Counted from the stretch's first letter, positions 29,417 to 39,373 are shown. The stretch: DNA of 64,000 nucleotides from an uncultured Pseudomonadales bacterium (GCA_943788835.1 CALSRU010000010.1:62001-126000), one strand, 5' to 3'. Program-made: numbers and translations. The notes: a model not told the origin generated them from the sequence alone.

Positions 29417-30373
29417 ATGAGTAGTTTTATTGAATCGGCACTCAGAACTATCAGTATCGAATCTGAGTCAATAACCGCACTTGAAAAACGCATCGACGGG
29501 ACATTTTCGCGTGCTTGCGAAGTCCTGCTACAAAGCCGCGGCCGAATCGTAGTCACTGGCTTGGGCAAATCAGGCCACATTGCCAACAAAATTGCCGCTA
29601 CCTTAGCCAGTACCGGTAGTCCAGCGTTTTTCATGCACGCAGGCGAAGCCAGTCATGGCGACTTAGGTATGCTCACAAACAACGATGCAGTCATTGCCAT
29701 CTCGGGCTCAGGCTCAACCGAAGAAATCATTTCGCTGCTACCGCTGATCAAGCGCATGGGGGCGCCGCTGATAGCGATTACAGGCAATCCATTGTCACGA
29801 TTAGCCAAAGCCGCGGAAGCCAACCTAGATGTGAGTGTTGCCCAGGAAGCTTGCCCGCTAGGCCTTGCACCCACGTCTAGCACCACGGCAACCTTAGTTA
29901 TGGGCGACGCTCTGGCGGTCGCGCTTCTGGAAGCACGGGGCTTTACCGCTGAAGACTTTGCTTTTTCTCATCCTGGCGGAGCGCTGGGCAAGCGGCTGCT
30001 GCTAAAAGTCGCCGATGTGATGCAAACAGACTTTCCGCAGGTTGGGCCCAATACGCTGCTGTGCGATGCGCTTTATGAAATATCCAATAAAGGCGTAGGT
30101 ATGACCACCGTGGTAGACAATGGCAAACTTTGCGGACTGTTCACTGATGGCGACTTGCGCCGAACCATTGATCAACGCCACGACATCCATGCCACTCAAA
30201 TCAAAGGCGTGATGACCATCGGCAGCAAAACGGTCACTCCCAACAAGCTGGCCGCCGAGGCTTTAAAAATTATGCAAGACAATCGAATCAGCTGCTTGGT
30301 GGTCGTTGATGAAAACGACCACCCTTGCGCGGTCGTGCATCTGCATGCATTAATACGTGCGGGCATCGCTTAA
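29417..30373 (+). CDS. kdsD: arabinose-5-phosphate isomerase KdsD
   Basis: A 318-residue protein. The N-terminal SIS sugar-isomerase domain has VTGLGKSGHIANKIAATLASTG, HAGEASHGDLGM and ISGSGSTEEI. Two C-terminal CBS domains follow from about residue 200 (VADVMQTDFPQV, VMTIGSKTVTP). It converts ribulose 5-phosphate to arabinose 5-phosphate, the first step of Kdo synthesis for the LPS core. A longer frame from 29282 exists, but the ATG at 29417 gives the normal N-terminus and length. kdsC follows 68 bases later. Confidence 0.96.
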   Translation: MSSFIESALRTISIESESITALEKRIDGTFSRACEVLLQSRGRIVVTGLGKSGHIANKIAATLASTGSPAFFMHAGEASHGDLGMLTNNDAVIAISGSGSTEEIISLLPLIKRMGAPLIAITGNPLSRLAKAAEANLDVSVAQEACPLGLAPTSSTTATLVMGDALAVALLEARGFTAEDFAFSHPGGALGKRLLLKVADVMQTDFPQVGPNTLLCDALYEISNKGVGMTTVVDNGKLCGLFTDGDLRRTIDQRHDIHATQIKGVMTIGSKTVTPNKLAAEALKIMQDNRISCLVVVDENDHPCAVVHLHALIRAGIA

Positions 30374-30441
30374 TCAATAAATGAAACTCTGCGCAACTCG
30401 ATCTTCTCAATTGACACCATAACCACTTGAGCGAATAGGAC

Positions 30442-30981
30442 ATGAAGCAAAAAGAGGCCGATGCAAACACACTAGCTAAAGCACGCGGCATTAAGCTGCT
30501 AGCGCTAGATGTCGATGGTGTTATGACTGATGGGAAATTGTACTTTGGGCACCAGGGTGAATCTCTCAAGAGTTTTTCCATACTCGATGGACTAGGCATC
30601 AAGCTACTGCGCGATTGCGGGATCGAATGCGCCATCATCACGGGCAGAAGCTCGGAGATTGTTGAGAAGCGCGCAACCGAACTAAGCATCAAACATGTTG
30701 TGCAGGGTCGTGAAGATAAACTCACCGCGCTTATGGAACTACTGGCCCAACTCAACCTCTCACAAGAACATGCCGCCTATATGGGGGACGACTTGCCGGA
30801 CCTCGCGGCAATAAGATTTTGCCGGTTTGGCATCACCGTCGCCAACGCCTACCCCGCGGTCAAACAACACGCAGACTGGGTCTGCAGTAATAGCGGCGGT
30901 AGTGGCGCAGTAAGAGAAGCGGCCGATATTTTATTAACTGCCAACGGGCACTATGACGATGTCATTGCCCGCCACTTATAA
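30442..30981 (+). CDS. kdsC: KDO-8-phosphate phosphatase KdsC
   Basis: A 179-residue HAD phosphatase of the small cap-less C0 type. The nucleophile motif is LALDVDGVMTDGKLYFG. ITGRSSEIVEKRA, the lysine in QGREDKL and YMGDDLPDLAA complete the active site. It releases phosphate from Kdo-8-P, giving Kdo for lipid A-core assembly. It acts as a tetramer in known family members. It sits between kdsD and lptC. Confidence 0.96.
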   Translation: MKQKEADANTLAKARGIKLLALDVDGVMTDGKLYFGHQGESLKSFSILDGLGIKLLRDCGIECAIITGRSSEIVEKRATELSIKHVVQGREDKLTALMELLAQLNLSQEHAAYMGDDLPDLAAIRFCRFGITVANAYPAVKQHADWVCSNSGGSGAVREAADILLTANGHYDDVIARHL

Positions 30982-31005
30982 TCCGCGGCCTTTAACAAAC
31001 CACAA

Positions 31006-31683
31006 ATGATGAACAAAGAACGCAGACGCCTACCAAAGAACATTAGTGCCATAACAGGCGGCATAAGCCTGCTGGTTGTTATTGCGTATATGATCAACTT
31101 AGGCATAGCGCCACCACAAATATTTCAACCCAACGCCAATGACTCGGCTTTCAACAATGATGGCATTGATACGGCCGATCGGGTTGGAACAGACCTGCGG
31201 ATAAAACATTTTGACAGTGACGGCAATATCAGTCATCAATTTACTAGCGGACGCGCAGAATACTTTACGCAGTTAAAACCCATCGGCGCAGTAAACGAGG
31301 ATGATAGTTTTGACGATTCGTCTCCTTTGTTTAGTGAAAACGACAACAAATATAAAGTTATTGTCAAAGCCAACAAGCCCAGCATAAAGGTATTTAGTGA
31401 GGGGCGAGTCATAGCACAACTTAATGCCAATTCTGCGGTGACCGATGCGGCCAATCAACACACAGAACTTATTGGCAATGTGAGGCTCAGAGACATCGAC
31501 AATGATGCTCTTTTGCTCACGGAAAAGCTGTTGCTGCTTACCGAATCTAAGCAAATCTTAACGCGCGAAGACGTTGAACTCGTGGGACTAAAATCATCAA
31601 CCACTTCGCATGGACTACAAGGTAACCTAACCGACCAGCGATGGAAGCTCATGTCTAAAGTCAAAAGCGTCATCCAACCCTAA
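31006..31683 (+). CDS. lptC: LPS export protein LptC
   Basis: A 225-residue bitopic membrane protein. It has a basic N-terminus, one transmembrane helix (about residues 13-32) and a periplasmic beta-jellyroll domain. LRIKHFDSDGNISHQFTSG is typical of the family start. LptC links the inner-membrane LptB2FG motor to the periplasmic bridge formed by LptA. It is longer than E. coli LptC (191), with an acidic insert (EDDSFDDSSPLFSENDN) in the middle. It is followed directly by lptA. Confidence 0.93.
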   Translation: MMNKERRRLPKNISAITGGISLLVVIAYMINLGIAPPQIFQPNANDSAFNNDGIDTADRVGTDLRIKHFDSDGNISHQFTSGRAEYFTQLKPIGAVNEDDSFDDSSPLFSENDNKYKVIVKANKPSIKVFSEGRVIAQLNANSAVTDAANQHTELIGNVRLRDIDNDALLLTEKLLLLTESKQILTREDVELVGLKSSTTSHGLQGNLTDQRWKLMSKVKSVIQP

Positions 31684-31702
31684 TAATTTAATTGAAAAAA
31701 TC

Positions 31703-32368
31703 ATGCACTATAAAAAAACAACCCACTCACAGACGCCTATAAGTAAACGAGAAGAAAAGCCTTCGTTTACAATTGCATGCCCTGAACAAAGACCACGAAC
31801 ATACACAACACTGCTCGCTTTACTGATGGTGGTCATGATATTTTCTGCTGCTAAAAGTGGCGCACAAACCATAGCAAGCTCATCAGAAGAAACACAAGCC
31901 AAACCCCAAGCGCCCATCTCAATTGAAGCTGATAGCGCGGAGCAAGACGAAAAACTTGGCATAACCACCTACAAGGGCAACGTGGCGATTGTCCAGGGGC
32001 CCCTTTCCATCAATGCTGATCGAGTTCATATTATTAGTATGGGTAGTTCAGATAAGCGATCTGTAGAGAAAATATCGGCCAGTGGCAACCCTGCTATCTT
32101 TACTCATCAGGCAAGCTCACCAGCCGATAGCATTATTGCCCAAGCTCAGAAAATTGACTACCAATTAAAACCTGGCATCGTCATACTAAGGAATAGCGCT
32201 TCGCTGGTGCAGCAGGGATCCAGCGTTAGCGGTGAGTTGATAGAATACTTTATCGCTGAAAAACGCGTCAAAGCACAAGCCGGTGGAGAAAAAACATCAG
32301 GCAAGAGTGATCGAGTTCGCACGGTGATCACCCCCGGCGCAGGCATTCTCTTTAATACTGGCGACTAA
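31703..32368 (+). CDS. lptA: LPS transport periplasmic protein LptA
   Basis: A 221-residue exported protein with an unusually long polar N-end (~33 residues) before the hydrophobic signal segment (TLLALLMVVMIFSAA). The mature part matches OstA/LptA: PISIEADSAEQDEKLGITTYKG, QGPLSINADRV and ISASGNPAIF. LptA monomers form a bridge that carries LPS across the periplasm to LptDE. A GKSDRVRTVITPG segment lies near the end. It is located between lptC and lptB. Confidence 0.94.
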   Translation: MHYKKTTHSQTPISKREEKPSFTIACPEQRPRTYTTLLALLMVVMIFSAAKSGAQTIASSSEETQAKPQAPISIEADSAEQDEKLGITTYKGNVAIVQGPLSINADRVHIISMGSSDKRSVEKISASGNPAIFTHQASSPADSIIAQAQKIDYQLKPGIVILRNSASLVQQGSSVSGELIEYFIAEKRVKAQAGGEKTSGKSDRVRTVITPGAGILFNTGD

Positions 32369-32479
32369 AAAAGCAGGCCGATCCTTAAAAAATCATCTTG
32401 GCCAAAAAAACTTCTAATTATGTAGAAGACTGATGCGGACCCACCTCACCGCGCGTTTTTCGACATTAGATCGAGCAGA

Positions 32480-33241
32480 TTGACAGACTACTACGGAAAA
32501 AAATTGAGCATTCTTAAAGCAGCCAACCTCGCCAAGTCCTATCGCAAGCGCAGCGTCATTACGGATGTTTCGCTAGAGTTACACAGCGGTCAAATTGTTG
32601 GTCTGCTAGGCCCGAACGGCGCAGGCAAAACCACCTGCTTTTACATGATTGCCGGCATCGTCGCGGCTGATAGCGGCCGCATCACCATTGAAGACAATGA
32701 TGATATTCAGGACCTGACCAATAGGCCCATGCATAAACGTGCACAGCTAGGTCTTGGCTATTTGCCGCAAGAGGCCTCAGTATTTCGCAAGCTCACCGTC
32801 TATGAAAATATACTGGCTATTCTCGAAACACGCCCCACCCTTACCCGCACGCAGCGCATCGCACGGACCAATGAGTTAATCAGTGAATTTAAGCTTGAGG
32901 CCATTCGCAACAGTATGGGCATGTCACTGTCGGGCGGCGAGCGTCGCCGTGTTGAGATTGCTCGCGCGCTTGCAAGCGATCCGCAGTTTTTGTTGCTGGA
33001 TGAGCCCTTTGCCGGTGTAGATCCCATTTCGGTCAATGACATTAAAAATATTGTCTATCAATTGCGCGACCGGGGTATCGGCGTACTCATCACCGACCAC
33101 AATGTTCGCGAAACGCTCGATTTGTGCGAATGGGCTTATATTGTTGGGGAGGGAGAAGTTATCGCCGAAGGCAAAACCGAGAACATATTGGCAAACCAAA
33201 AAGTGCGCGATATCTATTTAGGCCATGAGTTCAACCTGTAA
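32480..33241 (+). CDS. lptB: LPS export ABC transporter ATPase LptB
   Basis: A 253-residue ABC ATPase. It has Walker [11 protein letters not shown]-loop YLPQEASVF, signature [15 protein letters not shown], Walker [14 protein letters not shown] and the switch histidine in [10 protein letters not shown]. These are the hallmarks of LptB, which drives LPS extraction from the inner membrane with LptF and LptG. No ATG start exists near the N-terminus. A TTG at 32480 is shown; a TTG at 32504, preceded by GGA and giving the usual family start [15 protein letters not shown], is equally possible. It is separated from lptA by about 110 bases. Confidence 0.96.
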   Translation: MTDYYGKKLSILKAANLAKSYRKRSVITDVSLELHSGQIVGLLGPNGAGKTTCFYMIAGIVAADSGRITIEDNDDIQDLTNRPMHKRAQLGLGYLPQEASVFRKLTVYENILAILETRPTLTRTQRIARTNELISEFKLEAIRNSMGMSLSGGERRRVEIARALASDPQFLLLDEPFAGVDPISVNDIKNIVYQLRDRGIGVLITDHNVRETLDLCEWAYIVGEGEVIAEGKTENILANQKVRDIYLGHEFNL

Positions 33242-33513
33242 CCCCATGCTCCAAGCCTAAGCCCCCCGATTCCTGCTTAGCGCCTTTGTGCTTGCCCCCT
33301 TTCCGCTTGGCCTCCGAGCAAATCCTTGCTCACAAACCGTTAAAAAGTCAAGCTTTTTAAATATTGGCATCACTCTTGCCTAACGCAGATCTCATAGCTA
33401 CACTTTAGATAATTGTGACTGCCCTGAGGATGACTCTCGTGGCAATACCAGCATCCGCAATCTACTGATTATCATAGACAAAACACTAGCCACACAATGA
33501 GCCGAAGTACAAT

Positions 33514-35043
33514 ATGAAGCAATCGCTACAGCTAAAATTGGGTCAAAGCTTGACGATGACCCCGCAGCTGCAACAGGCGATTAAGCTGCTTCAGCTATCA
33601 ACACTCGATTTAGAGCAAGAAATTCAGTCCATCCTTGAAAGCAACCCTATGCTAGAGGTCTCTGAGGATTCAGAAGGCGTGAGCGGGTCCGGCGAGGCCG
33701 AGCAAGAGCAACAGCAAAATACTACCGGCGATACCGCCGCTAACAGCGCCGACGAAAGCACACTGACTCTTGCTGCAGATAGCTCAGGCGAGAGCGCTGA
33801 TGAAAATTCTGACTGGCAAGAGAACATCCCCGAAGATTTGCCTATCGACACCAAATGGGACGATATCTATACCTCAGCACTACCTTCCAGCCCCGGCCAA
33901 AACACCAACCAACCCTTCAATGAAATGCCCGACCTCGAAAATAGAGAGGCGCACAGCGAATCATTAAGTGAGCATCTTGAATGGCAGCTCAATCTGACCC
34001 CCATGAGCGATACTGATCGACTAATTGCGGAAACGATTATTGATGCGCTGCTGCCTAGCGGTCTTTTGTCCACTACCTGCGAGGATCTGCTGGCCAGCTT
34101 TAATCCCGAGTTTGAGATTGAGCTTGATGAAATAGAAGCAGTGCGACACAGAATTCAACAGTTTGACCCTTTAGGCGTGGCCAGTGTCAGTCTTCAAGAC
34201 TGCCTGATGGTGCAGCTGGCACAGTATCCTGCCGACACCCCCTGGCGGGAACAAGCTGCAATGATTATTCATCGGCACTTGCCACTGCTAGCTGCCCGCG
34301 ATTTCACCCAGCTGATGCGACGCACACGCCTAAAAGAAAAAGAGCTGGGTGAAGTTATCGAGCTCATTCGCAGCCTTAATCCAAAGCCAGGTGATTTCTA
34401 CGAGGAAAATACCGCCGAGTACATCGTGCCTGATGTCTATGTCAAAAAAGATGAAAAAAAATGGGTCGTAGAACTCAATCCGAGCATTGCGCCAAAAATC
34501 AAAATCAATAGTCAATATGCAGGCTTAATTAAGCGTGCGGATAATGGTGCTGACAACAACTTTTTAAAGGACAATTTGCAAGAAGCAAAGTGGTTCCTTA
34601 AAAGCCTACACAGCCGCAACGAAACCTTACTCAAAGTTGCATCAAAAATTGTTGCCCACCAAAAAGAATTTATTGAGCAGGGCGAAGAAATGATGAAGCC
34701 GCTGATATTAGCGGATATAGCTCGAGATGTAGACATGCATGAATCGACCGTTTCTCGGGTAACTACTAGAAAATATATGCACACGCCGCGCGGAATATTC
34801 GAACTTAAATATTTTTTCTCAAGCCATGTGGCAACGGCAGAAGGCGGAGAATTTTCCTCAACAGCAATCCGCGCAATCATTAAAAAGTTAGTGGCCGCAG
34901 AAGATACGCGAAAGCCTCTGAGTGATAACAAGATTGCCAAATTATTAGATGAGAAAGGTATTAAAGTAGCCCGGCGGACCATAGCAAAATACCGCGAGTC
35001 TATGTCAATAGCGCCCTCCAACGAACGAAAGCGGCTGTTATAG
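33514..35043 (+). CDS. rpoN: RNA polymerase sigma-54 factor
   Basis: A 509-residue protein. Region I is glutamine- and leucine-rich (LKLGQSLTMTPQLQQAIKLLQLS). An acidic region II follows (residues ~50-120). The core-binding region and the DNA-binding helix-turn-helix follow. The RpoN box ARRTIAKYRESM lies near the end and reads the -24 promoter element. Sigma-54 needs AAA+ activators and controls nitrogen, motility and other genes. It heads the conserved rpoN-hpf-ptsN-rapZ-ptsO cluster. Confidence 0.98.
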   Translation: MKQSLQLKLGQSLTMTPQLQQAIKLLQLSTLDLEQEIQSILESNPMLEVSEDSEGVSGSGEAEQEQQQNTTGDTAANSADESTLTLAADSSGESADENSDWQENIPEDLPIDTKWDDIYTSALPSSPGQNTNQPFNEMPDLENREAHSESLSEHLEWQLNLTPMSDTDRLIAETIIDALLPSGLLSTTCEDLLASFNPEFEIELDEIEAVRHRIQQFDPLGVASVSLQDCLMVQLAQYPADTPWREQAAMIIHRHLPLLAARDFTQLMRRTRLKEKELGEVIELIRSLNPKPGDFYEENTAEYIVPDVYVKKDEKKWVVELNPSIAPKIKINSQYAGLIKRADNGADNNFLKDNLQEAKWFLKSLHSRNETLLKVASKIVAHQKEFIEQGEEMMKPLILADIARDVDMHESTVSRVTTRKYMHTPRGIFELKYFFSSHVATAEGGEFSSTAIRAIIKKLVAAEDTRKPLSDNKIAKLLDEKGIKVARRTIAKYRESMSIAPSNERKRLL

Positions 35044-35478
35044 ACCAATATCAAAATTGTGCCTACCAATAGTGCTAAAAAATAATTTATATTTAAAAAA
35101 ACGAAATATCGGTTGGCTTAACTAGGCTTTTACGGTACGATTTTAATCATTGAATGCGGTTGCTTCTAAACTGATTCAGCAGTTTCTGATGCCAACTTAA
35201 AAAAGATTTTAATTGAGTACGCTGCTAGTTTTTTTGCAGATGTATGGTTAATTATATTAGTGGCTTATAGGAGTGTTACGTTATAAAAACCTTGAGCATC
35301 CTGTCTCGACTAAGCTGCTACAGCCATAGCCTCTCTGCCTTTAACCTGCTAATTAGAACCCGATTAACTAAAAAAACCTCCGCAATATTATTGTTGCTAC
35401 TTCAGCTGCAGCAGCCAACACATCCAGCCTTACCCTCTGCACCCAAACAACCTTTCTCATCAATTTAAGGAGTTGCTC
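35044..35478. other. rpoN-hpf intergenic region
   Basis: This 435-base AT-rich stretch has no supported gene. It ends with the AAGGAG ribosome site of hpf. An hpf promoter is expected here, but no convincing -24/-12 element with correct spacing was found. No rpoN terminator is evident. Confidence 0.4.
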
Positions 35479-35805
35479 ATGCGCATCAACGTCAGTGGTC
35501 ACCATGTTGAAGTAACCGATTCATTAAGAGAATACGTCACAAATAAATTAGGGCGCCTGGAGCGTCACTTTGATAACATCACCCACATCGATGTAACGCT
35601 CATTGTCGAAAAACTTGTGCAAAAAGCAGAGGCATCTGTGCACGTATCAGGCGCCGACTTGTTTGCTAACGATCATGATGAGAACATGTACGCCGCTATT
35701 GATGGCCTAGCAGACAAACTGGATAGACAAGTCATTAAGCACAAAGAAAAAATTCAAGGAAAAAACAAACGAAATAGTGTGAAGCAGATTCCTGATGAAG
35801 AGTAA
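35479..35805 (+). CDS. hpf: ribosome hibernation-promoting factor (short HPF)
   Basis: A 108-residue S30AE-family protein, MRINVSGHHVEVTDSLREYV at the start. It keeps the basic/acidic pattern of short HPF, which dimerises 70S ribosomes with RMF in stationary phase. The C-terminus is lysine-rich (KHKEKIQGKNKRN). The ATG at 35479 has AAGGAG six bases before; the TTG two codons upstream is less likely. It lies between rpoN and ptsN, the normal place. Confidence 0.95.
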   Translation: MRINVSGHHVEVTDSLREYVTNKLGRLERHFDNITHIDVTLIVEKLVQKAEASVHVSGADLFANDHDENMYAAIDGLADKLDRQVIKHKEKIQGKNKRNSVKQIPDEE

Positions 35806-35869
35806 TACTCCTCATCAACCTGCGCTGCATTGCCGATAAACCTATAGCCACCTTGTTGAAACTATTGCC

Positions 35870-36352
35870 TTGAAAAATAGAAGCACGCTGATCCGCGAAG
35901 TTTTGTCACCGCAAAGAATTCGCCTCAACCAACAAGCAAGCAGCAAAAAAAAAGCGCTCGAACTATGTGCGGGGGTGTTTGCCGAGTCCGATGCCGAACT
36001 CAACCAAGATGTCATTCTCGAGGCCCTGAGCGCGCGTGAAAAGCTAGGCAGCACCGCCCTTGAGCATGGCATAGCGCTCCCCCACTGCCGCATTAGTGGC
36101 TGTACCAGGCCACTATGCGCACTCATCACACTGTCTGAAGACATCGACTTCGACGCCCGAGACCAACATCTTTCGAACATGCTATGCGCATTAATTGTGC
36201 CCGAAGATGCTCTAGATGAACATTTGGAAATACTCGCTGCCCTGGCAGAATTGCTCAGCGCGCCCGACATACGGCAAAGTATTCGAGGCGCGCACAATAA
36301 TAACGAGCTCTATTTAAAAATCACCGAATCAAAATACATCGATAAAAATTGA
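35870..36352 (+). CDS. ptsN: nitrogen regulatory PTS EIIA (PtsN)
   Basis: A 160-residue EIIA-Ntr protein with the phosphorylated histidine in STALEHGIALPHCR. It receives phosphate from NPr and works as a regulator of potassium transport, nitrogen metabolism and envelope stress, not as a sugar importer. REKLGSTALEHG and VPEDALDEHLEILAALAELL are family-like. The start is a TTG at 35870. The downstream order ptsN-rapZ-ptsO is conserved. Confidence 0.95.
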   Translation: MKNRSTLIREVLSPQRIRLNQQASSKKKALELCAGVFAESDAELNQDVILEALSAREKLGSTALEHGIALPHCRISGCTRPLCALITLSEDIDFDARDQHLSNMLCALIVPEDALDEHLEILAALAELLSAPDIRQSIRGAHNNNELYLKITESKYIDKN

Positions 36353-36501
36353 GTCTGCGAGGCGATGACAGCAACTGCAACAAGCCAGACTAAAGATTTT
36401 CAGCCGCAGCGACTAGCTTTCGCAATGGCGTCTCGCAATGCAGCTGATAAAAATCATATTAGCTATCGCCACAGAGGCGCCTCACAGGTCATAATGACAG
36501 C

Positions 36502-37386
36502 ATGAAGCTCATCATCATTAGCGGTCGCTCTGGCTCAGGGAAAAGCACAGCACTCAATACGCTTGAGGACATGGGCTATTATTGTGTAGACAACCTACCG
36601 GTAGGCCTGATGCCCGCCCTCGCCTCCCATGCGCAAGCCCGTCATCAGCATTCGCCCAATACGCAGAACATGAAACTTGCTATTGGCATTGATGCGCGCA
36701 ACATCGGTTCTGACCTCTCGCAATTTCCCGCCCTGCTAGAAAAGATCCCGGGCGACTTTGACATTAACGTAGTTTTTCTCGATGCAAAAAACGACACGCT
36801 GATCAAGCGCTTCTCAGAAACTCGTCGTAAACATCCGCTAAGTAACGAGAACGTGTCTCTACCTGAAGCCTTGGCCGTAGAATCACAACGTCTAGACAGC
36901 ATAGCCTCGATGGCTGACTTGAGCATTGATACAACTACAATGAACCTGCACCAATTGCGGGAATTGATAGAGCAGCGTATAGGAGAAACTAGCGGTAAAG
37001 GCTTGTCCGTGATGTTTCAGTCATTTGGATTTAAAAGCAACATACCCATTGACTCCGATTTGGTCTTTGATGTGCGGTGTCTTCCCAATCCATACTGGCA
37101 AATGGAGCTGCGAGAGCTCACTGGAAAAGATACAGCGATACAACAATTCTTACATGGACATGAAGATGTTCGTAGCATGGTGGATGATATTCAAAATTAC
37201 TTGGATACGTGGCTTCCTCGCTTTCGCGCAGGCAACCGCAGCTACTTAACCGTTTCAATTGGCTGTACCGGAGGGCGTCATCGTTCGGTTTATATTGCCG
37301 AACAGCTCTTCAAATACTTTCAAGAACACCTCGCTGAAGTTCAAGTTAGACATCGAGAGCTCGAAAGAATCGAGAAAAAACGTTGA
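36502..37386 (+). CDS. rapZ: RNase adapter protein RapZ
   Basis: A 294-residue protein with an N-terminal P-loop (SGRSGSGKST) and a C-terminal RNA-binding domain. Family marks are VDNLPVGLMP, MFQSFGFKSNIP, FDVRCLPNPYW and SIGCTGGRHRSVYIAE. In E. coli RapZ guides the sRNA GlmZ to RNase E and so senses glucosamine 6-phosphate for envelope precursor supply. Its stop overlaps the start of ptsO by four bases (TTGA). Confidence 0.97.
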   Translation: MKLIIISGRSGSGKSTALNTLEDMGYYCVDNLPVGLMPALASHAQARHQHSPNTQNMKLAIGIDARNIGSDLSQFPALLEKIPGDFDINVVFLDAKNDTLIKRFSETRRKHPLSNENVSLPEALAVESQRLDSIASMADLSIDTTTMNLHQLRELIEQRIGETSGKGLSVMFQSFGFKSNIPIDSDLVFDVRCLPNPYWQMELRELTGKDTAIQQFLHGHEDVRSMVDDIQNYLDTWLPRFRAGNRSYLTVSIGCTGGRHRSVYIAEQLFKYFQEHLAEVQVRHRELERIEKKR

Positions 37387-37652
37387 TCACTCTGCAGCTG
37401 ACACTTATCAATAAGTTGGGATTGCATGCTCGAGCTGCCAACCGGCTACTCGATGTTATCAACCAGTTTGCCAGCGAAGTCACCATCACGCATGCAGGCA
37501 CCAAGGCCAACGGCAAAAGCATTATGTCAGTCATGTTGCTAGCAGCGCCCTTTGGCAGTGAGCTTAGCTTTTCAATTGACGGGCCAGATGAGGAAGCAGC
37601 CGCAGTTGCTATTGAACAAGTGATTGCCGAAAGGTTTGGCGAAGATAAATAG
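37383..37652 (+). CDS. ptsO: nitrogen PTS phosphocarrier NPr
   Basis: An 89-residue HPr-like protein with the phosphorylation site histidine in LGLHARAA and the following SIMSVMLLAA helix. It passes phosphate from EI-Ntr (PtsP) to PtsN. It starts at a TTG that overlaps the rapZ stop (TTGA), so translation is probably coupled. Confidence 0.95.
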   Translation: MITLQLTLINKLGLHARAANRLLDVINQFASEVTITHAGTKANGKSIMSVMLLAAPFGSELSFSIDGPDEEAAAVAIEQVIAERFGEDK

Positions 37653-37943
37653 AAGTAGCCGGCCTAGTCTTTCTATTTAGCAGAATAACCCGCTAACGCA
37701 ACATCTTGCTTTACACCGCCCCCTGTCGAGATTTAGGCGCCTGTGATTCGCCGCTACATTTGGTAATGTTGACTGCATCAAACCTTGTTGGCATTTTATC
37801 TTTGAACCATACTTGTTTCGCTGGCTTGTTGAAAATAACGCTAGCGGATTGCAACCCCGTGTAGGCTCGCTGCAATGCAACTACTAACAAAGCCCTGAGT
37901 CATTTCGGCTGCTCTATGGCAATCCGAACAAGCACCAATATGA

Positions 37944-39314
37944 ATGGCAACAATTATGCCCTCAGGAATCGCCGAGAAAACAACGACCTCGCTAAGCCAA
38001 GAAGTCTCTGACTTACTTGACTCGGGCACTTTTCAGCAAGCGCGATATATGCTCAATCGTCTGCCAGCCGCAGACACTGCTCACCTTATCGAATCTTCAC
38101 CGCCTGACTCGCGAGCCATCCTCTGGTCGCTGCTAGACGAAGATAATCGCAGCGAAGTACTCGCCTGCCTCAGCGATGAATTGCAGGGGCAATTCGCAGC
38201 AACTATGGACTTGAAAGAGCTTGCGGCATTATCAGCCGACATCGAAACCGATGATCTGGTCGATATTCTTCAGCACCTGCCCGACAAAGTAACTCAAGAA
38301 ATCCTGCAGTCGATGAGCGTGCAAGATCGTCAACGCATTGCTCAAGCCATTCATTATCCGGAGAACACAGCCGGCGGCTTAATGAACACCGACACCATTA
38401 CGGTTCGGCCAATGCACACATTAGACGTGGTGCTGAGATACCTACGCCGCCACAATGAAATCCCCGATATGACCGATAATCTTTATGTAGTTAATCGTAA
38501 AGATGAATTTATCGGTATCTTGCCGCTGACCAAAATACTCGTTTCGGATCCGCAAAATACTGTGCGCGAAATTATGCTCACAGAAACTGAAGCAATTCCG
38601 GTATTGATGGAAGAAGGTGATATAGCGATGCGCTTCGAGCGCAATGACTGGGTATCGGCTCCGGTAGTCAACGAACAAGGTAAGTTACTCGGTCGCATTA
38701 CTATCGATGATATTGTTGATGTCATTCGAGAAGGCGCTGATCACTCCTTCATGGGCATGGCCGGTTTAGATGAAGAGGAAGATACTTTTTCACCCGTCGC
38801 TAAAACAACGCCGCGGCGCGCTATTTGGCTCGGCATCAACCTAATAACGGCATTTTTAGCCGCCTCAGTTATTAATCTCTTCCATGATGCGATAGACAAA
38901 GTAGTTGCACTAGCCATCCTCATGCCTATCGTAGCTAGTATGGGGGGTGTTGCCGGTACGCAAACACTAGCAATTGTTATTCGCGGTCTCGCAGTTGGCC
39001 ACATTGAACAACACAACTCCCTTTGGATTGTTAACCGAGAATTGATTGTTGGCGTAATCAATGCAGTTTTGTGGGGTGGCGTTGTGGCCGTTGCTGCAGC
39101 CCTATGGTTCGACGACACAACGATTGGCTTGATCATTGCCGCGGCAATGATTATTACTCTTATTACCGCGGCATTAGCAGGAGCAATCCTCCCATTAATT
39201 TTACGTAAGTTAAATATTGATCCCGCAATAGCGGGCGGTGTCGCGCTCACAACCGTGACAGATGTGGTGGGGTTTATGTCATTTCTTGGCTTAGCAACCC
39301 TGTTCTACGCGTAG
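37944..39314 (+). CDS. mgtE: magnesium transporter MgtE
   Basis: A 456-residue channel protein. It has an N-terminal superhelical domain (residues ~15-130, with DIETDDLVDILQHLP) and two CBS domains (~135-255). A five-helix membrane domain at the C-terminus carries PIVASMGGVAGTQTLAIVIRG, the MgtE signature of the ion path, and ALTTVTDVVGF. MgtE conducts Mg2+ and is closed by Mg2+ bound between the cytosolic domains. In Pseudomonas other genes follow ptsO. Here mgtE lies between ptsO and darP. Confidence 0.96.
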   Translation: MATIMPSGIAEKTTTSLSQEVSDLLDSGTFQQARYMLNRLPAADTAHLIESSPPDSRAILWSLLDEDNRSEVLACLSDELQGQFAATMDLKELAALSADIETDDLVDILQHLPDKVTQEILQSMSVQDRQRIAQAIHYPENTAGGLMNTDTITVRPMHTLDVVLRYLRRHNEIPDMTDNLYVVNRKDEFIGILPLTKILVSDPQNTVREIMLTETEAIPVLMEEGDIAMRFERNDWVSAPVVNEQGKLLGRITIDDIVDVIREGADHSFMGMAGLDEEEDTFSPVAKTTPRRAIWLGINLITAFLAASVINLFHDAIDKVVALAILMPIVASMGGVAGTQTLAIVIRGLAVGHIEQHNSLWIVNRELIVGVINAVLWGGVVAVAAALWFDDTTIGLIIAAAMIITLITAALAGAILPLILRKLNIDPAIAGGVALTTVTDVVGFMSFLGLATLFYA

Positions 39315-39330
39315 TAATTTACTTACCTTA

Positions 39331-39358
39331 CCAGCTACCAGCTACCAGCTACCAGCTA
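39331..39358. repeat. four tandem copies of a 7-base repeat
   Basis: ccagcta is repeated exactly four times in a row, in the 59-base gap between mgtE and darP. It ends 15 bases before the darP start. It is likely prone to slippage, so copy number could vary between strains. No function is evident. Confidence 0.9.
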
Positions 39359-39373
39359 AAGAGTGCATATTAA

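Noticed and set aside
35161-35300. Short peptide frame and sigma-54-like elements upstream of hpf
   Set aside because: GG-GC spacing is off by one or more in the candidates and the peptide frame is only 18 codons.
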